Shown: piece after piece, positions 12,501 to 24,860 of the stretch
Numbering within the stretch: position 1 is the first letter of the stretch
Layout of the letters: each line of letters opens with the position of its first letter
NCBI GenBank assembly: GCA_030062745.1
Contig: CP099839.1
Location: forward strand, 10,476,118-10,540,117
Direction of reading: 5' to 3'
From: Capitulum mitella
Lineage: Eukaryota; Arthropoda; Thecostraca; Pollicipedomorpha; Pollicipedidae
DNA length: 64,000 nucleotides
Notes under the pieces: generated by a model
What the model was told of the DNA's origin: nothing
Seen by the model: only the letters and a program-made list of their open reading frames with translations
The model's database searches: none
Program-made: the position numbers and the translations under genes

Positions 12501-15500
12501 GGCCTCGCCGTGCACTCACACTGCAGGGAGCCGGTGTCAGGCGCCGGCCGGACAGCGGGCCGGGCCGCCGCCCCGCTTCAGGAAGTCGATCGAGTGCAGC
12601 GGTGAGCCGGTCACCGACATCCGTGCGACGCGCAGCAGGAAGTTGCCCAGCTGCTGGATCAGCACGTTGTTGTCGCCCTCGTACGTCAGGCATGCGTCCT
12701 GGTCGTTGCGGATGTCACCCAGCCGGCCGGCTGCAGGACAAACGGGACGCTGCATGCAACGCCAGTGCGCAGCATCGATGGAACGAGGCGGGTGGAAAGT
12801 GGATCCACAGCTTCGGGCGGTGTGCGATCCCTGGAATATATAGAAAAATACAACTCCTTTCAAGTCATTATGAGTTCCCCAGGCCCCTTAAATCTGGCTA
12901 TATGGGAAAACATTTAAGTGTGATTTCATTCCACTATTTCGACTGCAAACTAGCAAATCAACTGTCTCAAGAGCCTTTACTCTGCCTCTTCTGGAACCCA
13001 AAATCGGCCTCGGAGCCCAATCCGGTAATGTTCCTCCCTCCTGACACCGGAAGGCCCAGCCCTAGCCGGGAGACGTCCGTAGGCTGACCTGAGAGGTAGC
13101 CGTGTCCGCCGCAAGCTTCGCGACACTCCTGTATACAGTCGCGCGCCAGCCAGCCCGACACCGGCTTGGTGCCCGACGACAGAGCGTGGATCTCCGCCGC
13201 CAGCAGAGCCTGCGCGCACAGACCGGTCCGGCGTCTGACAGCGGCCCGGCACAGCGTTAAGGGCGTCCTCTTACAATGCCCGGGCGCACGGATCGGCGAT
13301 TCATTTCACAGTGGTCGGAAAGAGCGGCACAGGCATCTTCTGACAGTGGATGAACAGTCAGGCTGGTACATTCCCTCGTGTCCACTGGAGAAAACGTCAG
13401 CACATTCTATGACGATAGCCACACACTGAAGTCAGCCTATCATCTCCAACGGCTGGTCGCGGCAGTCATTACGTCTTACGAAATACAAGTAGAGATATGG
13501 AGCACAATTCAACGCAAAGCCAGTGATGTACATCGGGTAGATCGCTGGAGGACTTAAAAAATGGCAGCTGGTGATAACGGTCGCTGGTTTAAAAACGTAT
13601 GTCGAAAATAGTGCATCTATTCAAAGTACGATTCCTCCACAATGTCGATATCCAAGGAGGGGATAAGATAGAGCGATACCTTACCATTTCGGCTGCCTTG
13701 TCTCCAGAGTATTTCCGCTTAACAAATCCTGCGAAAACTTCATTCAGGTACACAGCAAGGTGGTACCAGACGTAAGTACCGCCCAGATACGGAAACAACC
13801 GCCATTGCTGAAAAGGACGGACCACGTAAGGAAACGATCATTTGTTTCCCATGCCATTAAAAACGGCGTTCACGCAACCATCGCTTCACTCTTTAAGATC
13901 TTTTGCCCTGCTAGCCTTTTTACACGACCATTTTCATGTTTCTCTCCAACCTTGTGGTCTTTGTTGGTGATCGGGGCCGTCCTGCCGTCGTCACGTGTGC
14001 CGACCCTGGATTCAGGCAGAGCCGTTCCCGCCATCATGTAGTTTTAGCCATCACAGTGTCATTTTAACGTCGGGGCTGAGGAGCCGACCCTGCAAGCAGA
14101 TCGGATTTCAGGCCGACATGTGCGGCGGCGTCGGGGGCAGTCGGTGTCGGCGGCAGTCAGAAATAAAGCGTGGAGACGTTGGGACGCGTGTGTCAGCCTG
14201 GCGGGCGAAGGGTCGTCGAGACGCAGCCAGGCTAGGCAGATGTCCAATCATACCACAAACCTGAAAACGTTACCGGTGACCAGGCCTTACAGGCTAAGAA
14301 ATACATCATGACGATGTAAATGAAAACCGCCAAACAAGCTTGCCGTGAAATCAAACAACCCAAGGAATAGGGTATCCATGAGTAGGGAAGCAGATGGGTT
14401 ACAGTCAAACCCGGCTGGCGCCACAGGCCGCAGTCCAGACAGACTCACCACCAGCGGGTACTCGACGGCCAGCCCCAGTGACCGCTCCCTCCAGACAGAC
14501 TCACCACCAGCGGGTACTCGACGGCCAGCCCCAGTGACCGCTCCCTCCAGACAGACTCACCATCAGCGGGTACTCGATGGCCAGCCCCAGTGACCGCTCC
14601 CTCCAGACTCACCATCAGCGGGTACTCGACAGCCAGCCCCAGTGACCGCTCCCTCCAGACAGACTCACCATCAGCGGGTACTCGACGGCCGGCCCCAGTG
14701 ACCGCTCCCTCCAGACTCACCATCAGCGGGTACTCGACAGCCAGTCCCAGTGACGCTCCCTCCAGACAGACTCACCACCAGCGGATACTCGACGGCCAGC
14801 CCCAGTGACCGCTCCCTCCAGACAGACTCACCATCAGCGGGTACTTGACAGCCAGCCCCAGTGACCGTTCCCTCCAGACTCACCACCAGCGGATACTCGA
14901 CGGCCAGCCCCAGTGACCGCTCTCTCCAGACAGACTCACCATCAGCGGGTACTTGACAGCCAGCCCCAGTGACCGCTCCCTCCAGACAGACTCACCACCA
15001 GCGGGTACTCAATGACCGGCGTCTCGGAGTCGCCGTCGCCGAACTGACGGCGCGCGGCGCAGTAGCGCAGAGCGATGGTGAGCGCGCGGCGCAGGTCCAC
15101 CTGGCACATGAACGTGATGCCCACCCGGCCGCCGGAGAGGGCGCCCAGCGACGAGGCTGTTCGCGGAGCGGGGGACAGTCAGCTGACGTGGGATTCGACG
15201 GACGCCGCCCGAGAGGAGCAGACATCTCCGCAGTCCGACTCAAAACTGCACATGCGCACAGCCTCACTTTGTGGACCAAATCTGTGTACTGTAGAATCAA
15301 AACCGAAAACCGAATGAACAGCACGCAAACGAAATCACTATGTTGGTCATCCTGGAATTAGGGTTGCACGGTTCACGACAGTTATCAGAGATTAAGAAAT
15401 ACGCGCCCACTTTGATCCGTGTGAGCCCAAATCCAGCTGCCACGCCCAGCAAGGCAAACTACCACGCCGACTAGCATTTCACATGGCTTTTGCGGCAACA

Positions 15501-18500
15501 GAACTTACCAAACCTAACGTTGCTGTCCTTGATCGGAGAAACATACTGGCCCTCTTCCGTGACGTCACCGTTCTTGTTCAGCAGGTTCTCACGAGGAATA
15601 CGGTAGTTATCGAACACCACAAACCTAAAACGACAGCATGAAAAATAAAATGAACTGAGCCACATGTTACATCCATACCGCAATCATAAATCTGAACACC
15701 TATAACACGCGTTTAACATAAATGACGCCTACTAATTCTCCGCAAATGTTTAAGCAATAGTTAAGATGAAATTTTACGGAGCATATATCAACAATAAGAT
15801 AATGGTACGTTTCCTGGTCGACACTACCACCACATTATTCAGCCCTCCTCCACACCCGCCGCCAGTCCGCGACAGTCTGGTTGTTCCCCGCCCTGTCCTG
15901 CCTCGGTCCGGGCCGGGTACTGACCCGTTGTCGAGGCCGTTCAGCCCGAGCTTGTGGCCCATGTCGCCGACCGTGACGCCCGGGTACGCCCGCTGGGTGG
16001 CCGGGTCGCGGATCGGCACCACGAACGCGTGCAGGCCGTGGCCGGCGCCGTCGGCCGTGTGCAGCTGGGCGAACACTATCGCCAGACAGCTGGTCTGACC
16101 TGCGGCCGGGCGGCGGGTGCCGTCACCGGACGGCGCGCAGAGGCGCACAGCCGACGACCGACGGCACTGCGTGAGGTCGGCCGAGCCGCCGCGCTCGGAT
16201 CGGCGGCCGTCCCGGCCAAGGGCTGTATCATGCGTGGAGGTTTTGCCAGCGACAATAAACACTGGAATGGTGCTTCCTACCGAAACACATCAGCACTATG
16301 TGTTGGCTGCCTCCCCCCCCCCCCAACAACCTGTGCCATCCTGTGGTATCTGTTCATTTTGATAATGGCCTATAATGTCACAGCCTGCCAAAAAAGAAAA
16401 CATTTCTACAAGAAGTCACCGGTATAACCAGTCTCAAACAGTATCTGACCATCCCGCCCTCCGTAAGACGGCACGCTCCACACGACCCCTTCATTCACTG
16501 CAGAGCCACACTCCGCCACACCTCACTCACCGAGCCCTCCGACCCAGCACTTGGCGGCACGAACGTCCGGCGTGTGCAGCACGAACTGGCCGCTAGATGG
16601 CTCGTACGTCGCGGTGGTGCGCATCCGGCGCGTGTCGGAGCCGTGCGCGAGCTCCGTTAGCGCGAAACAGCAGGTGGTCTGCGGAGGGTCGGCGGCCGGC
16701 GACAGAGGAACAGCCAGCCAGGGCGTCAGAGACCAGTTGGCACGCATTAACAAGCCAGGATCTTTTTATTATGAGTGCGTACGTGCGAGTGCCTCCGTTT
16801 CGCCTGGCTTCAGTTCTAGATGTCACGGAAAAATAATTCTACCCAGGACTTCCTTAAAGACAACGTTGCTTTTTAATCCCAAATATGCTTCAGCATGTCT
16901 CATCATATTCAATTCCATCTCACTACATGTTTTCTAATGTGTAAATGACAAGCAGAAGCAGAACCACTTTACTGTCAATCACAATAGTGATCTGGATGCA
17001 AAAGATGCATGTAAATTAGTACAAATGGGATTCATGTGGGAAACACAGGATTCCAATCAAAGAGCCACAAAGAAGCAACTAGATTCCTATAACAGGTTAT
17101 AAGACAAGTCATATAGGTTAGAAGACCTGTGAAACACATGTTTCACAAGACCCACCTTCCTCTCCATGAAATCTTGCATGATGCCAAGATGGCGGTCTGT
17201 GCCCATTCCCACAGTGGCCATCAATGGCAGGTGAAACAACATTGCATTCTTAGTCTGCAAAGACCAGCTATAACTTCCTAAAACTTCTAATGTCATCAAT
17301 TCCTGGAAGAGCACAATGCAAAATCTGTAAATTTTGCAATAATTGACAAACCAATGATCACTGTGCTACATAAAAAGAGGCTGGCACCCATTAATACCAC
17401 CAACCAGAGTCAACATTTTCAAAATTGCCTTCTACCTGCAAATATGAGGCAGGGAACTGGAAAACACAACACAAACAATGAATATCTGTGCACATTGTGG
17501 CAAAATTCAGCCAGATGGGTGTGTGAGGTGTAGATATTGATTCATGCTACTGGATCCCTCTGCTGTTAGGCTTCTGATTTTTAATTTTTTTTCTCTTTTT
17601 TGAGGCCAACCAATAAATATTTAATAGAGGAATTTGCCAAGCTGGTGTCTAAGTGCTATACAAACAGGCAATACAAATCAGATGGGAAGGTCTGGATGCA
17701 AGAAGGGTGCAAAGGTCAATGGAGAGGCAGCCAATAACCAGAGGTAACAATTCAGAGCCCTGACAGGAAGAAGTCTGACAGCATGAATTTTAATCTACAT
17801 CCTTGGTACCTTAACTGACTGAAACTGGCCACAATGGCTGTGCAAGTCACTCTTTCAGTGAAAAATCCAATGGTGGGAGCACATTTTTCTCTCACTCTCC
17901 TTGTCTATCCAACTGGATATAACTCTGTGCTGAATAAGCCCACAGAATGACCTTACATGCCTGGCACCAGCAGATCCCATCATGTACTGGGTGATGAGAG
18001 GAATCATGTAATGTAGCCAGTTCAGTAGCCAGAGGGTAACATGCATTGCATGTTGCAACCTTGTGAAATAAAAGAGGATATACTTAACATGCATCAATAG
18101 GAATTTCCACAGGTTAACTTTTGCAGTGCTGTCACTAAGTAGGTCAACCCCACAAAATGTTAACACTCATTTTTTCCATTTAAGTCCCTGATTTTTTGTG
18201 GCCTGGCCATTTTGCATGTTGTATGACCATGGCCACAGTGAACAACATTTTTGGCACCATTATTTTCTGGCCTGGGAATATTGCTTTGTTGTTCTCCATT
18301 GGTTGGCACAGGTAATGTTGTTGCATCCTATGATGTGATTAAAAATTTCCTACAAATATTCAAGAAAGGCAGGTGGTTTCAGGTATGAGGGAAAAGAGCA
18401 TACAACATTGTTCACAATGGCGGTTGTTATATAAAATGCTTTTTCATTCTAAGCTAAGAAAAAGTCTCATTTATTACCCCAGCAATGATGCATCAGCAGT

Positions 18501-19480
18501 AAGATGGGCTCCCAGCTCTGTAAGGCTGTCCAGGAAAATCTTATGAATTATTTTCAAGCCATCAGCATGAGAATATGTTAAGAATCAAGTGAAATGAAAT
18601 GAATGAAATGAATCATGAATCAATGAAACCAAATGAAAATGAAATGAAAAAATGTTACACTTCTCAGAGGTTATTTAAAAAAAGGGCTGAGGTTTGCATA
18701 TGCATCAATCACAGTATTTACATACATCAGCCACTTTACAACTGTGGTTTATCAAAATGTCTTCTAATGACATGAATAATTACAAGTCCAATGCATTTCG
18801 ATTCACCTCCCAAGGTTTCTGGTTTGGCCTCAACTTGCCTAATCCCATTTCCACAAGGGCAGTTAGTTGTTTCATGGTCTGCCTACGCTGCTCTTCAAGA
18901 CCAGCACCACTGCAGCGATCACTGAACACTGGCTGGGAACGTAACTTCTCCACCAACAAAGCCTGCAACAAAATACAGCAAATCCAAATGGGTACCAGAA
19001 TTGACTGTAGACAGGAACAACTGACAGTAAAACATATATATGTGTGTGTGTGTATACATATATGTATGTATATGAATAATAACTGTATACAAAATGTAAT
19101 TCATGCATATAATGTTTATGTGTGCAATAACAATTATCTCTCAATCACTGCAATGTGTTAGCCAGGCAATGCTGCTGCTGGAACTGAATTTAAACAACCA
19201 AAGCCTTTTTCCAGGTTTTAGGGTGTTACATATGAAATGTAGACGACCACATGTGAATGAACATGCATAAAAAATTACAACTATTAGGGAACCATGAATA
19301 GATCCAGACGCAACATTTCTGAGCTTCTTGCCAGTACATTTGTTAAAAATGGCATACCTTGTATTTTATTTGATCAGTACCGATGACAAAAGCAGACAAT
19401 GTTTTGGGCTGTAAAGTAGTCATTTTCCTGTACCATGTCAGCGGACCATCTTTAACGCTAGTATTCAACATCGAGGGCAT
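9566..19480 (-). CDS. ACOX3: Peroxisomal acyl-CoA oxidase 3, copy A (frameshifted in exon 10)
   Basis: Flavoenzyme family that oxidises branched-chain acyl-CoAs (pristanoyl-CoA type) in peroxisomes, producing H2O2. Exons in gene order: 19,480-19,358; 18,962-18,807; 17,302-17,156; 16,678-16,531; 16,099-15,925; 15,624-15,509; 15,156-14,996; 13,807-13,685; 13,209-13,089; 12,730-12,520; 11,888-11,743; 11,346-11,211; 10,288-10,137; 9,664-9,566. All are bounded by AG/GT. Visible family motifs are ALTELAHGS (exon 4), [12 protein letters not shown] (exon 5), RRQFG (exon 7), [11 protein letters not shown] (exon 9) and the catalytic-glutamate segment TYEGDNN (exon 10). The start ATG has an in-frame TAA nine bases upstream. 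One extra base in exon 10 relative to copy B gives a stop after residue 487, before the C-terminal domain and peroxisomal signal. Either a recent pseudogene, a truncated product, or an assembly error. Confidence 0.9.
11491..11530. repeat. Short (TA)n(GATA)n tract in ACOX3-A intron 11
   Basis: About 40 bp. The same locus in copy B (49,547-49,653) has grown to more than 100 bp. Confidence 0.85.
11991..12021. repeat. 14-bp-arm hairpin in intron 10
   Basis: AGTGTACGGTCAGA and its exact reverse complement are separated by 3 bases, inside a patch rich in CAGTCTGAC variants. It lies on the intron side of the exon 11 acceptor. Copy B keeps the CAGTCTG motifs but not the hairpin. Confidence 0.85.
12540..12541 (-). 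other. One-base insertion breaking ACOX3-A exon 10
   Basis: The plus strand reads gtgtcagGcgccgg here and gtgtcagcgccgg in copy B (50,610-50,613 region). Exon 11 starts with two bases of a split codon, so exon 10 must end one base into a codon. Copy B (210 nt) does so; copy A (211 nt) does not, and meets TGA first. Confidence 0.85.
14432..14999 (-). repeat. 52-56 bp minisatellite of the exon 7 splice donor (copy A)
   Basis: Each unit carries the last bases of exon 7 and the start of the intron. On the minus strand this is TACCCGCTGGTG (or CTGATG) followed by GTGAGTCT. Eleven copies of the boundary can be counted, at about 14,452, 14,508, 14,564, 14,616, 14,672, 14,724, 14,779, 14,835, 14,887, 14,943 and the genuine one at 14,996. 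Units are 52, 55 or 56 bp. Confidence 0.92.
17000..19230. other. CpG desert over ACOX3-A exons 2-3 and flanking introns
   Basis: From 17,101 to 18,780 I count two CG dinucleotides in 1,680 bp, one of them in exon 3. TG and CA are abundant. The remaining CGs are concentrated in exons. CG frequency is ordinary before about 16,850 and after about 19,430, so the borders are sharp. Confidence 0.85.
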
Positions 19481-20600
19481 AGCTGATTATTAAAACGTTC
19501 GCAGCCAGTCCGTACGCATCGATATCAAAACGGAGTTTTTCACGCCGAGATAGGGGGTTCGTCTTGTAAAGGTATCTTGGTCTTTCAGGCCTGCTGCAGG
19601 GGAGAAATTTATTCGAGAGTCGTAGCAAACGCGGCAGTTTGGCTACCAGACATTACATTTACATTACACTAAAAAGCTGCAAAAAAAAAATATAAGACAT
19701 TCGAAGGCATACGTCATCCCACGTTTAGAGCATTCCAACACAAACCAACCAGTCTGACATAGACTGATCTCATGGGGTTGTCTTGGGTGCCAAAGGAGGT
19801 GTCCAAACTATAGGCTTACTGTTTGCATCATGTGTGTCGATTGGGGGCTATGGAATATCAAATGCAGATGGCAGGACAACCATACTGCTGAAAAGAGAAA
19901 GAAAGATAGGGATAAAAAATCGTTAACACGACAGGCAATTCTCATTTTTGCTCAGAAAAAATGTTTTTAATATTTCCGTCTGGCTTCTGAGGGCTTCCAG
20001 CTGGCAAGAACGTCGCGTAGCTTCAACCGGTACGGAAGACATCGCGATTGATTCTATGATGTCGTAACAACTGTACAAGTTTCTCAAGTTACTGCAGGGT
20101 AATGACTGAGGTCAAGGAAGAAATGCGTACATTGCATTTTGCTCGGTATCTTTTAAACTGCAAGCCTTTGTTTCTCAACTCAGTTTCACAATACCATCCA
20201 ACATTTTCCGTTTTCTTTTTTGCGTGTGTAATCTCGCGTGAGGCCTTTGTAGGCCATCCAGTCTTATTCCTTATTACTTCTGGCAGACGACTCGGGTTTG
20301 TCCCATCTTCTTGGCTGTGGTCGCCTGAGTTATTGCTACTCTTGTGAACAGGGTTCTGCTGTCGCGATGGTAATAGCGGTTATCCATTTTCATAAACATG
20401 AACATTCCATTATCCATTTCCATTTCCATTCCTTTCAATCACGTTGAGCTAGGACTTGCACAATCTTGTTCCGAAAAATACAAACACTGTTGGATGTGAA
20501 AAATATAGCACAGTCTTCTCCCGGTCGTCTTTTGGTGAGCATCGAACAAGCGGTTCCATTGTGGAGAAGGTACTCTCCACACCACATGATAGACAGCAGG

Positions 20601-20603
<3 letters not shown>

Positions 20604-20652
<49 letters not shown>
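20604..20652. repeat. (TA)n microsatellite
   Basis: About 24 uninterrupted TA dinucleotides. Confidence 0.95.
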
Positions 20653-20659
<7 letters not shown>

Positions 20660-23397
20660 CTTTATACACACAAAGAGACGTCCAAGGGCAGATTAAGAAT
20701 AGGCAATGGGGAGGGAATAATACTAATAACGTACCGTCGGCTCACACACACGGAGCCTGGACCAAGTACACAAAGAGCCAGGCCCACCACGCAGCCCGGA
20801 AACAGCCTCAGTCTGCAAACGGAGTCTTAAAAGAGCCGGTGGCCCCTGGTCTCCAGTACGTGGAATGTATAGATCCGGTGGCCCTGGGCGCCTCAGGGGA
20901 AAAGTACGTTGTTCCACCGTCCCCGGTTTTTAGGTGGCGTCGCATGGCGGCCGGGCTTGCCCTTTCTGTGGCCTCCATCTAAGGCGGCCTGAGCTTGGGC
21001 GCATCATACCCGCCGTTGCACCATGTTTTGGATCAAGTATGTGATTTGACCCAGTGTGTGAAATACCTCTGCGTGAGATTTGGTGGGAGGAGAGAGTTGG
21101 TACAAGAAAATGGGGTAAGACCAGCGGCGCACTCAGGATTTACCTTAAGAAGGAGCTCGGCTCAGGGTAAATGTAATCCCTGCTAAAAAATCTCCCCATT
21201 TTATTTTGAAGATGAGGTAAACAATTTCCTGTTCAAAAGCAAAATATTATATATTTCTTGTGTGGAGCATGCTAATTAATCATACTGTCAAATTATGACA
21301 ATATAATTAATTAGCATGTCTGCATTAAAGATAACCCGTAATAACATACAGAATATGGAACAATATCATAGAGAACTCCATTCATGTGGGGTGTACAGTG
21401 TGTACTGTTTAGTTCGCTGTGCTCTTCAGTGTTGGTTTACAGCGCTGAGGTGTAAACCTGTAACTGGCGGGAAAGAAAAGTTTTTTCGGAGTCGTTTTCA
21501 CCAAAATCGGAAACGAAGTGGTTGAAATCCGGTAGGGAAATAATGGGGGGAGGGGAACTGAGTACACTGGATTGAAGGGGCTGGCCTTTGTCACACCAGC
21601 TTTTAACACAGTTCTTCATCCATGGATTTTAAGACACAAAACGCTACTTCAAATGGATGCTTTTCAGCTTTCGCTGTTCTTTCCACGTTTTGCCTAAAAA
21701 TTTGATTTTCTGTCTGTTGGTTCTGAGGACGTGAAGAGAAGGCCGCGGACGCCTGGCGCCATCGCATGCAACGCGATCGGCGCCGGAGCTGAACGTCTGG
21801 CGTCACCGCTCCGGCCGCTGACCTTGGCACGAGGTCGTACGGGCCGCCTCACGCCGCACCCACCGCCTCCGACTGACGCACAAGCACGCGTCGTCACGCC
21901 GACAAGCGCCGCCGGCAGGAAGCCGTGCGTGTGGACGACATGAGCTACGTAGCACAGGTCCGAGCGATGCTGCAACCTGCAGCAGGCACTGCACACACGG
22001 GCTGGCTGACACCGTGGTGTGCGGGCGCATGCTGGTGTACCGATCTCTACTGGGGTGGGGATTGAGACGACCACTTTCGTATTTTCCTTTGGCCTTCTTA
22101 TCCCATCTCTGCCGCCATCACATCAGACGACTATCCGTCATCCGCTGTATGACTGTAAATCTTGGCAGCCATGCCTAATGAGCAGTAACCGTTTGCCACA
22201 CTGTTTGGCACTGTGGCTTGATTTCTGACAGTCCATCCATGCTGAGCATAAATTCCAAACAAAAGTCGTTTCGTTGCATTAAGACATTATTCAGAGGCAC
22301 ATCCAAGAGGGGACCCACCGCAAGCACATACGAGGGGGACCCGTCGCCCCTAACAGACTACCTGGAATGTGCAAGTGAAAAAGAATCGCGGAAAGAAAAG
22401 CCTAGTTGCCAGCAGTTCATGCATTTTTTACATCCATCGTCCTGCTCAAAAAAGAACTGCCTATACGGTCCTATTAGTATTCCCCCGATCGCAGCGGTGA
22501 GCCAAGCCAAAAAGGCTGAAATGTCTTACGCTGGAAAAAAACCCGTATACGCCCAGAGTTTGCGAAGACTGCTGTCGCGCTGCTGGTTCCAGGGGTGCTG
22601 TTTTCCAAAATCCTTGGTATGTGCGTCCGGGCACCAGGCTTCTTGTACGTTGCAGGCCCTGGTAGCCCTAGCCCCCCCCCCCCTCCCCTGGGAACCAAAA
22701 GCTACTCAGGTTTCGGCCACATCATTTCCCTACGCCGAAAATTCGGGATTATTTTCATTTTAGGAGGTAAAAACGCTGACAACCAAAGGCGGATGGTGGC
22801 CCTTGGGCGCGCCTTTGGGTGCATTTAGGTTGCTATTTTTTTTTTTAATCATGAATAGTGGGTGCCCACAGATATATGCATAACTGCACTTGTAAAAGTG
22901 TCCAAGATTTGCTTTTGGTGCTATAAACTATTTTTTTTTTGCTTGTGGGTGCAAAGGCCATGTTAGGAAAGCACAAATCGGCCTTGGGGCCGCATGTGTA
23001 CTGACAAAGGAATGTCAAGTTACAGCCCTGGCTAGTGCTTTCTATGAAAAAATGTGCAAGTTACCAAATACCTTTGACTTTGACGAGTCCCGCAAGTACC
23101 CAGGATTTGCAAAAAAATTGCTAACCCGCCGCCAGCGTCATTTGTGGAGAGAATGGCAACTTCGCACATCCCTTCGACGTCGACGAAAGCTAAACTAAGA
23201 ACAATGCGAGGAGCAAAATGCTACAGAATTGTACCGCTCGCGACGGCTGATCCCTGCGAACTGTTCGGAGATAGAGTTACTCTGTTCAGTGGCCGACACC
23301 GATTCATACACGGCACGAGCAAAGAATGCGTCAAAGGCAGGGCTGGAGAAAGTGGGGGGGGGGGGGGGTCCGGACCACGAACCCCTCGATCCTCCGG

Positions 23398-23444
23398 CCC
23401 CCGGACCCCCATGATCAGACAGCCTTATCATGGGGGTCCGGGGG
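23398..23444. repeat. Perfect 18-bp-arm GC hairpin
   Basis: CCCCCGGACCCCCATGAT (23,398-23,415) is exactly reverse-complemented at 23,427-23,444 across an 11-base loop. A G-run of 15 lies about 35 bp upstream. It may be a transposon end. Confidence 0.9.
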
Positions 23445-24419
23445 TCATGGCACTCTGAGGAGATGGTCCTTTTTACATTTGACAAGAAAAATATTATTTC
23501 ATTTACTAGGGCACGTAGCAAACCGGGACGAGTCCATAATAGCAACCAAGAGCTTTTGCGCGTTAAAAAGAAAAGAATCCTTCTGAGGATCCTACGTAGT
23601 TTGGAAACATTCAGGAACATGCAGACGACTGTCAGTGGACCCTGAATTAAAAACTTCTGGATATAATCATGGGCACATTGCAAAGGCACAGGGATCCTTA
23701 ACAGTAGCCTAACAAAGAAAAAGGAATAGTAAATGATATAATAAACATACAATGCAAAAATATAATAAATAAGGCCTTCATTAAAGATTCCTGACAATTC
23801 CAGGGACTTAACAAATATTCAGGAGTCCGCAGACAACTATTAAGGCCAATGAAGACTTTAAAGCCTCTGAAGATAATCTCGGAGTTCACAAGCAAGGCCG
23901 GGAGGAGGCAAGGGTATTAGCGAGCATTCAGCGCCGTCATAAAAAGATCTGCATCCTGAGAATAGAGCTCTGAGCTAGGAAAACATTTTCCGTCTGTCTG
24001 CAAATCCTCGGTCAGGAGCAGGGGGATCCAGGCTTTTGCCAAGGGGGGAAGGGGCCAACGGTCAGCGCGGGGCCCCTCCCGGCCGCCGCCATTTTTCAAT
24101 CTTCAGATACGAAAAAACGTTGATCCGCGCGGGTCTAAGGGTAAATATTTTACTCAGTTCGACTTCTTACTATATAAAGTAGCCGAAAAAATTCAAGCAC
24201 CTCACTTTATTCCAGAAAATTTTGCGTTTTCTTTACGTACGAAACGACCGAAATATGACAAAAACGGGGGGCTTTGGGCCACTGCGTCCCTCTCCTAATT
24301 CAAATGTCGTGCCTGCGTCTGGTCCAGGAGCCCCTCTTTCCCTTGGTAGTTGCTGGCGGCTTTTTTTTTGCCAGCTTAGGTTAGGTTTCGTCTTGCAATC
24401 AGAAAACATTTTGTCACGG

Positions 24420-24860
24420 CCGGGAGCGAGCTGCGAAGCCGGCCGGAGCTGAGAAGCCGCCCGAAGGCAGCGCCTCTGAGATGGCCGGCCGCCGGCGGCA
24501 GTGCGGCCGCTGCCGGGAGGCGCGCCCCGCTGCCGACTCCCAGCCGACGCCCTGGGAGCCGCCTCGGCGCCGGAGAGCCGCCGCAGACCGGGGGCGCGGC
24601 CGGCGGCCCGTCGGCCGGCCGGCACGCCCGCAGACAGCAACAGCGGCGAGGGCCGGACGCATCAGATATGCCGCACCTGCCGCCGGGTCCGGGGCCGGCG
24701 CCGCGGCGTGCGCCAGATAACGGCGTCCCGCGCCGGCCCTCGCCTCGCACGACCGCCGCACGGCTGCAGAAGGGACCGGTCGGTGAGAGGGTATCCTCGC
24801 CCGGAGCCCCCAGTCACGTCAGGTCTTCCTGGTGGCAAGTCTGACCGAGGGCTAGTCACG
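24420..24860. promoter_or_regulatory. CpG island, unknown role
   Basis: An abrupt, very GC- and CpG-rich block between AT-rich flanks. Open frames run on both strands. The plus-strand frame from ATG 24,481 (79 codons) starts in a favourable context, but no domain is recognisable. It could be a promoter or first exon of a gene not otherwise seen. Confidence 0.3.

Larger units (their letters stand above)
4036..19590 (+). repeat. Segmental duplication, copy A
   Basis: This block is collinear and same-strand with 40,990-57,170, covering the downstream flank and the whole ACOX3 gene. Homology starts near 'gcacaaatgacaaag' (4,071 and 40,995) and fades after about 19,590 and 57,170. Copy-specific differences include an AT-rich block at 4,155-4,396, ten spare splice-donor repeats at 14.43-15.0 kb, and absence of the transposon found in copy B. 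Confidence 0.93.

Noticed and set aside
22218-22763. 181-codon plus-strand frame
   Set aside because: No recognisable domain or splice context, with homopolymer runs. It may be a decayed mobile element, but nothing identifies it.
23195-23797. 200-codon minus-strand frame
   Set aside because: It runs through the G-run and hairpin, and its hydrophobic part reflects AT-rich DNA. No family match.
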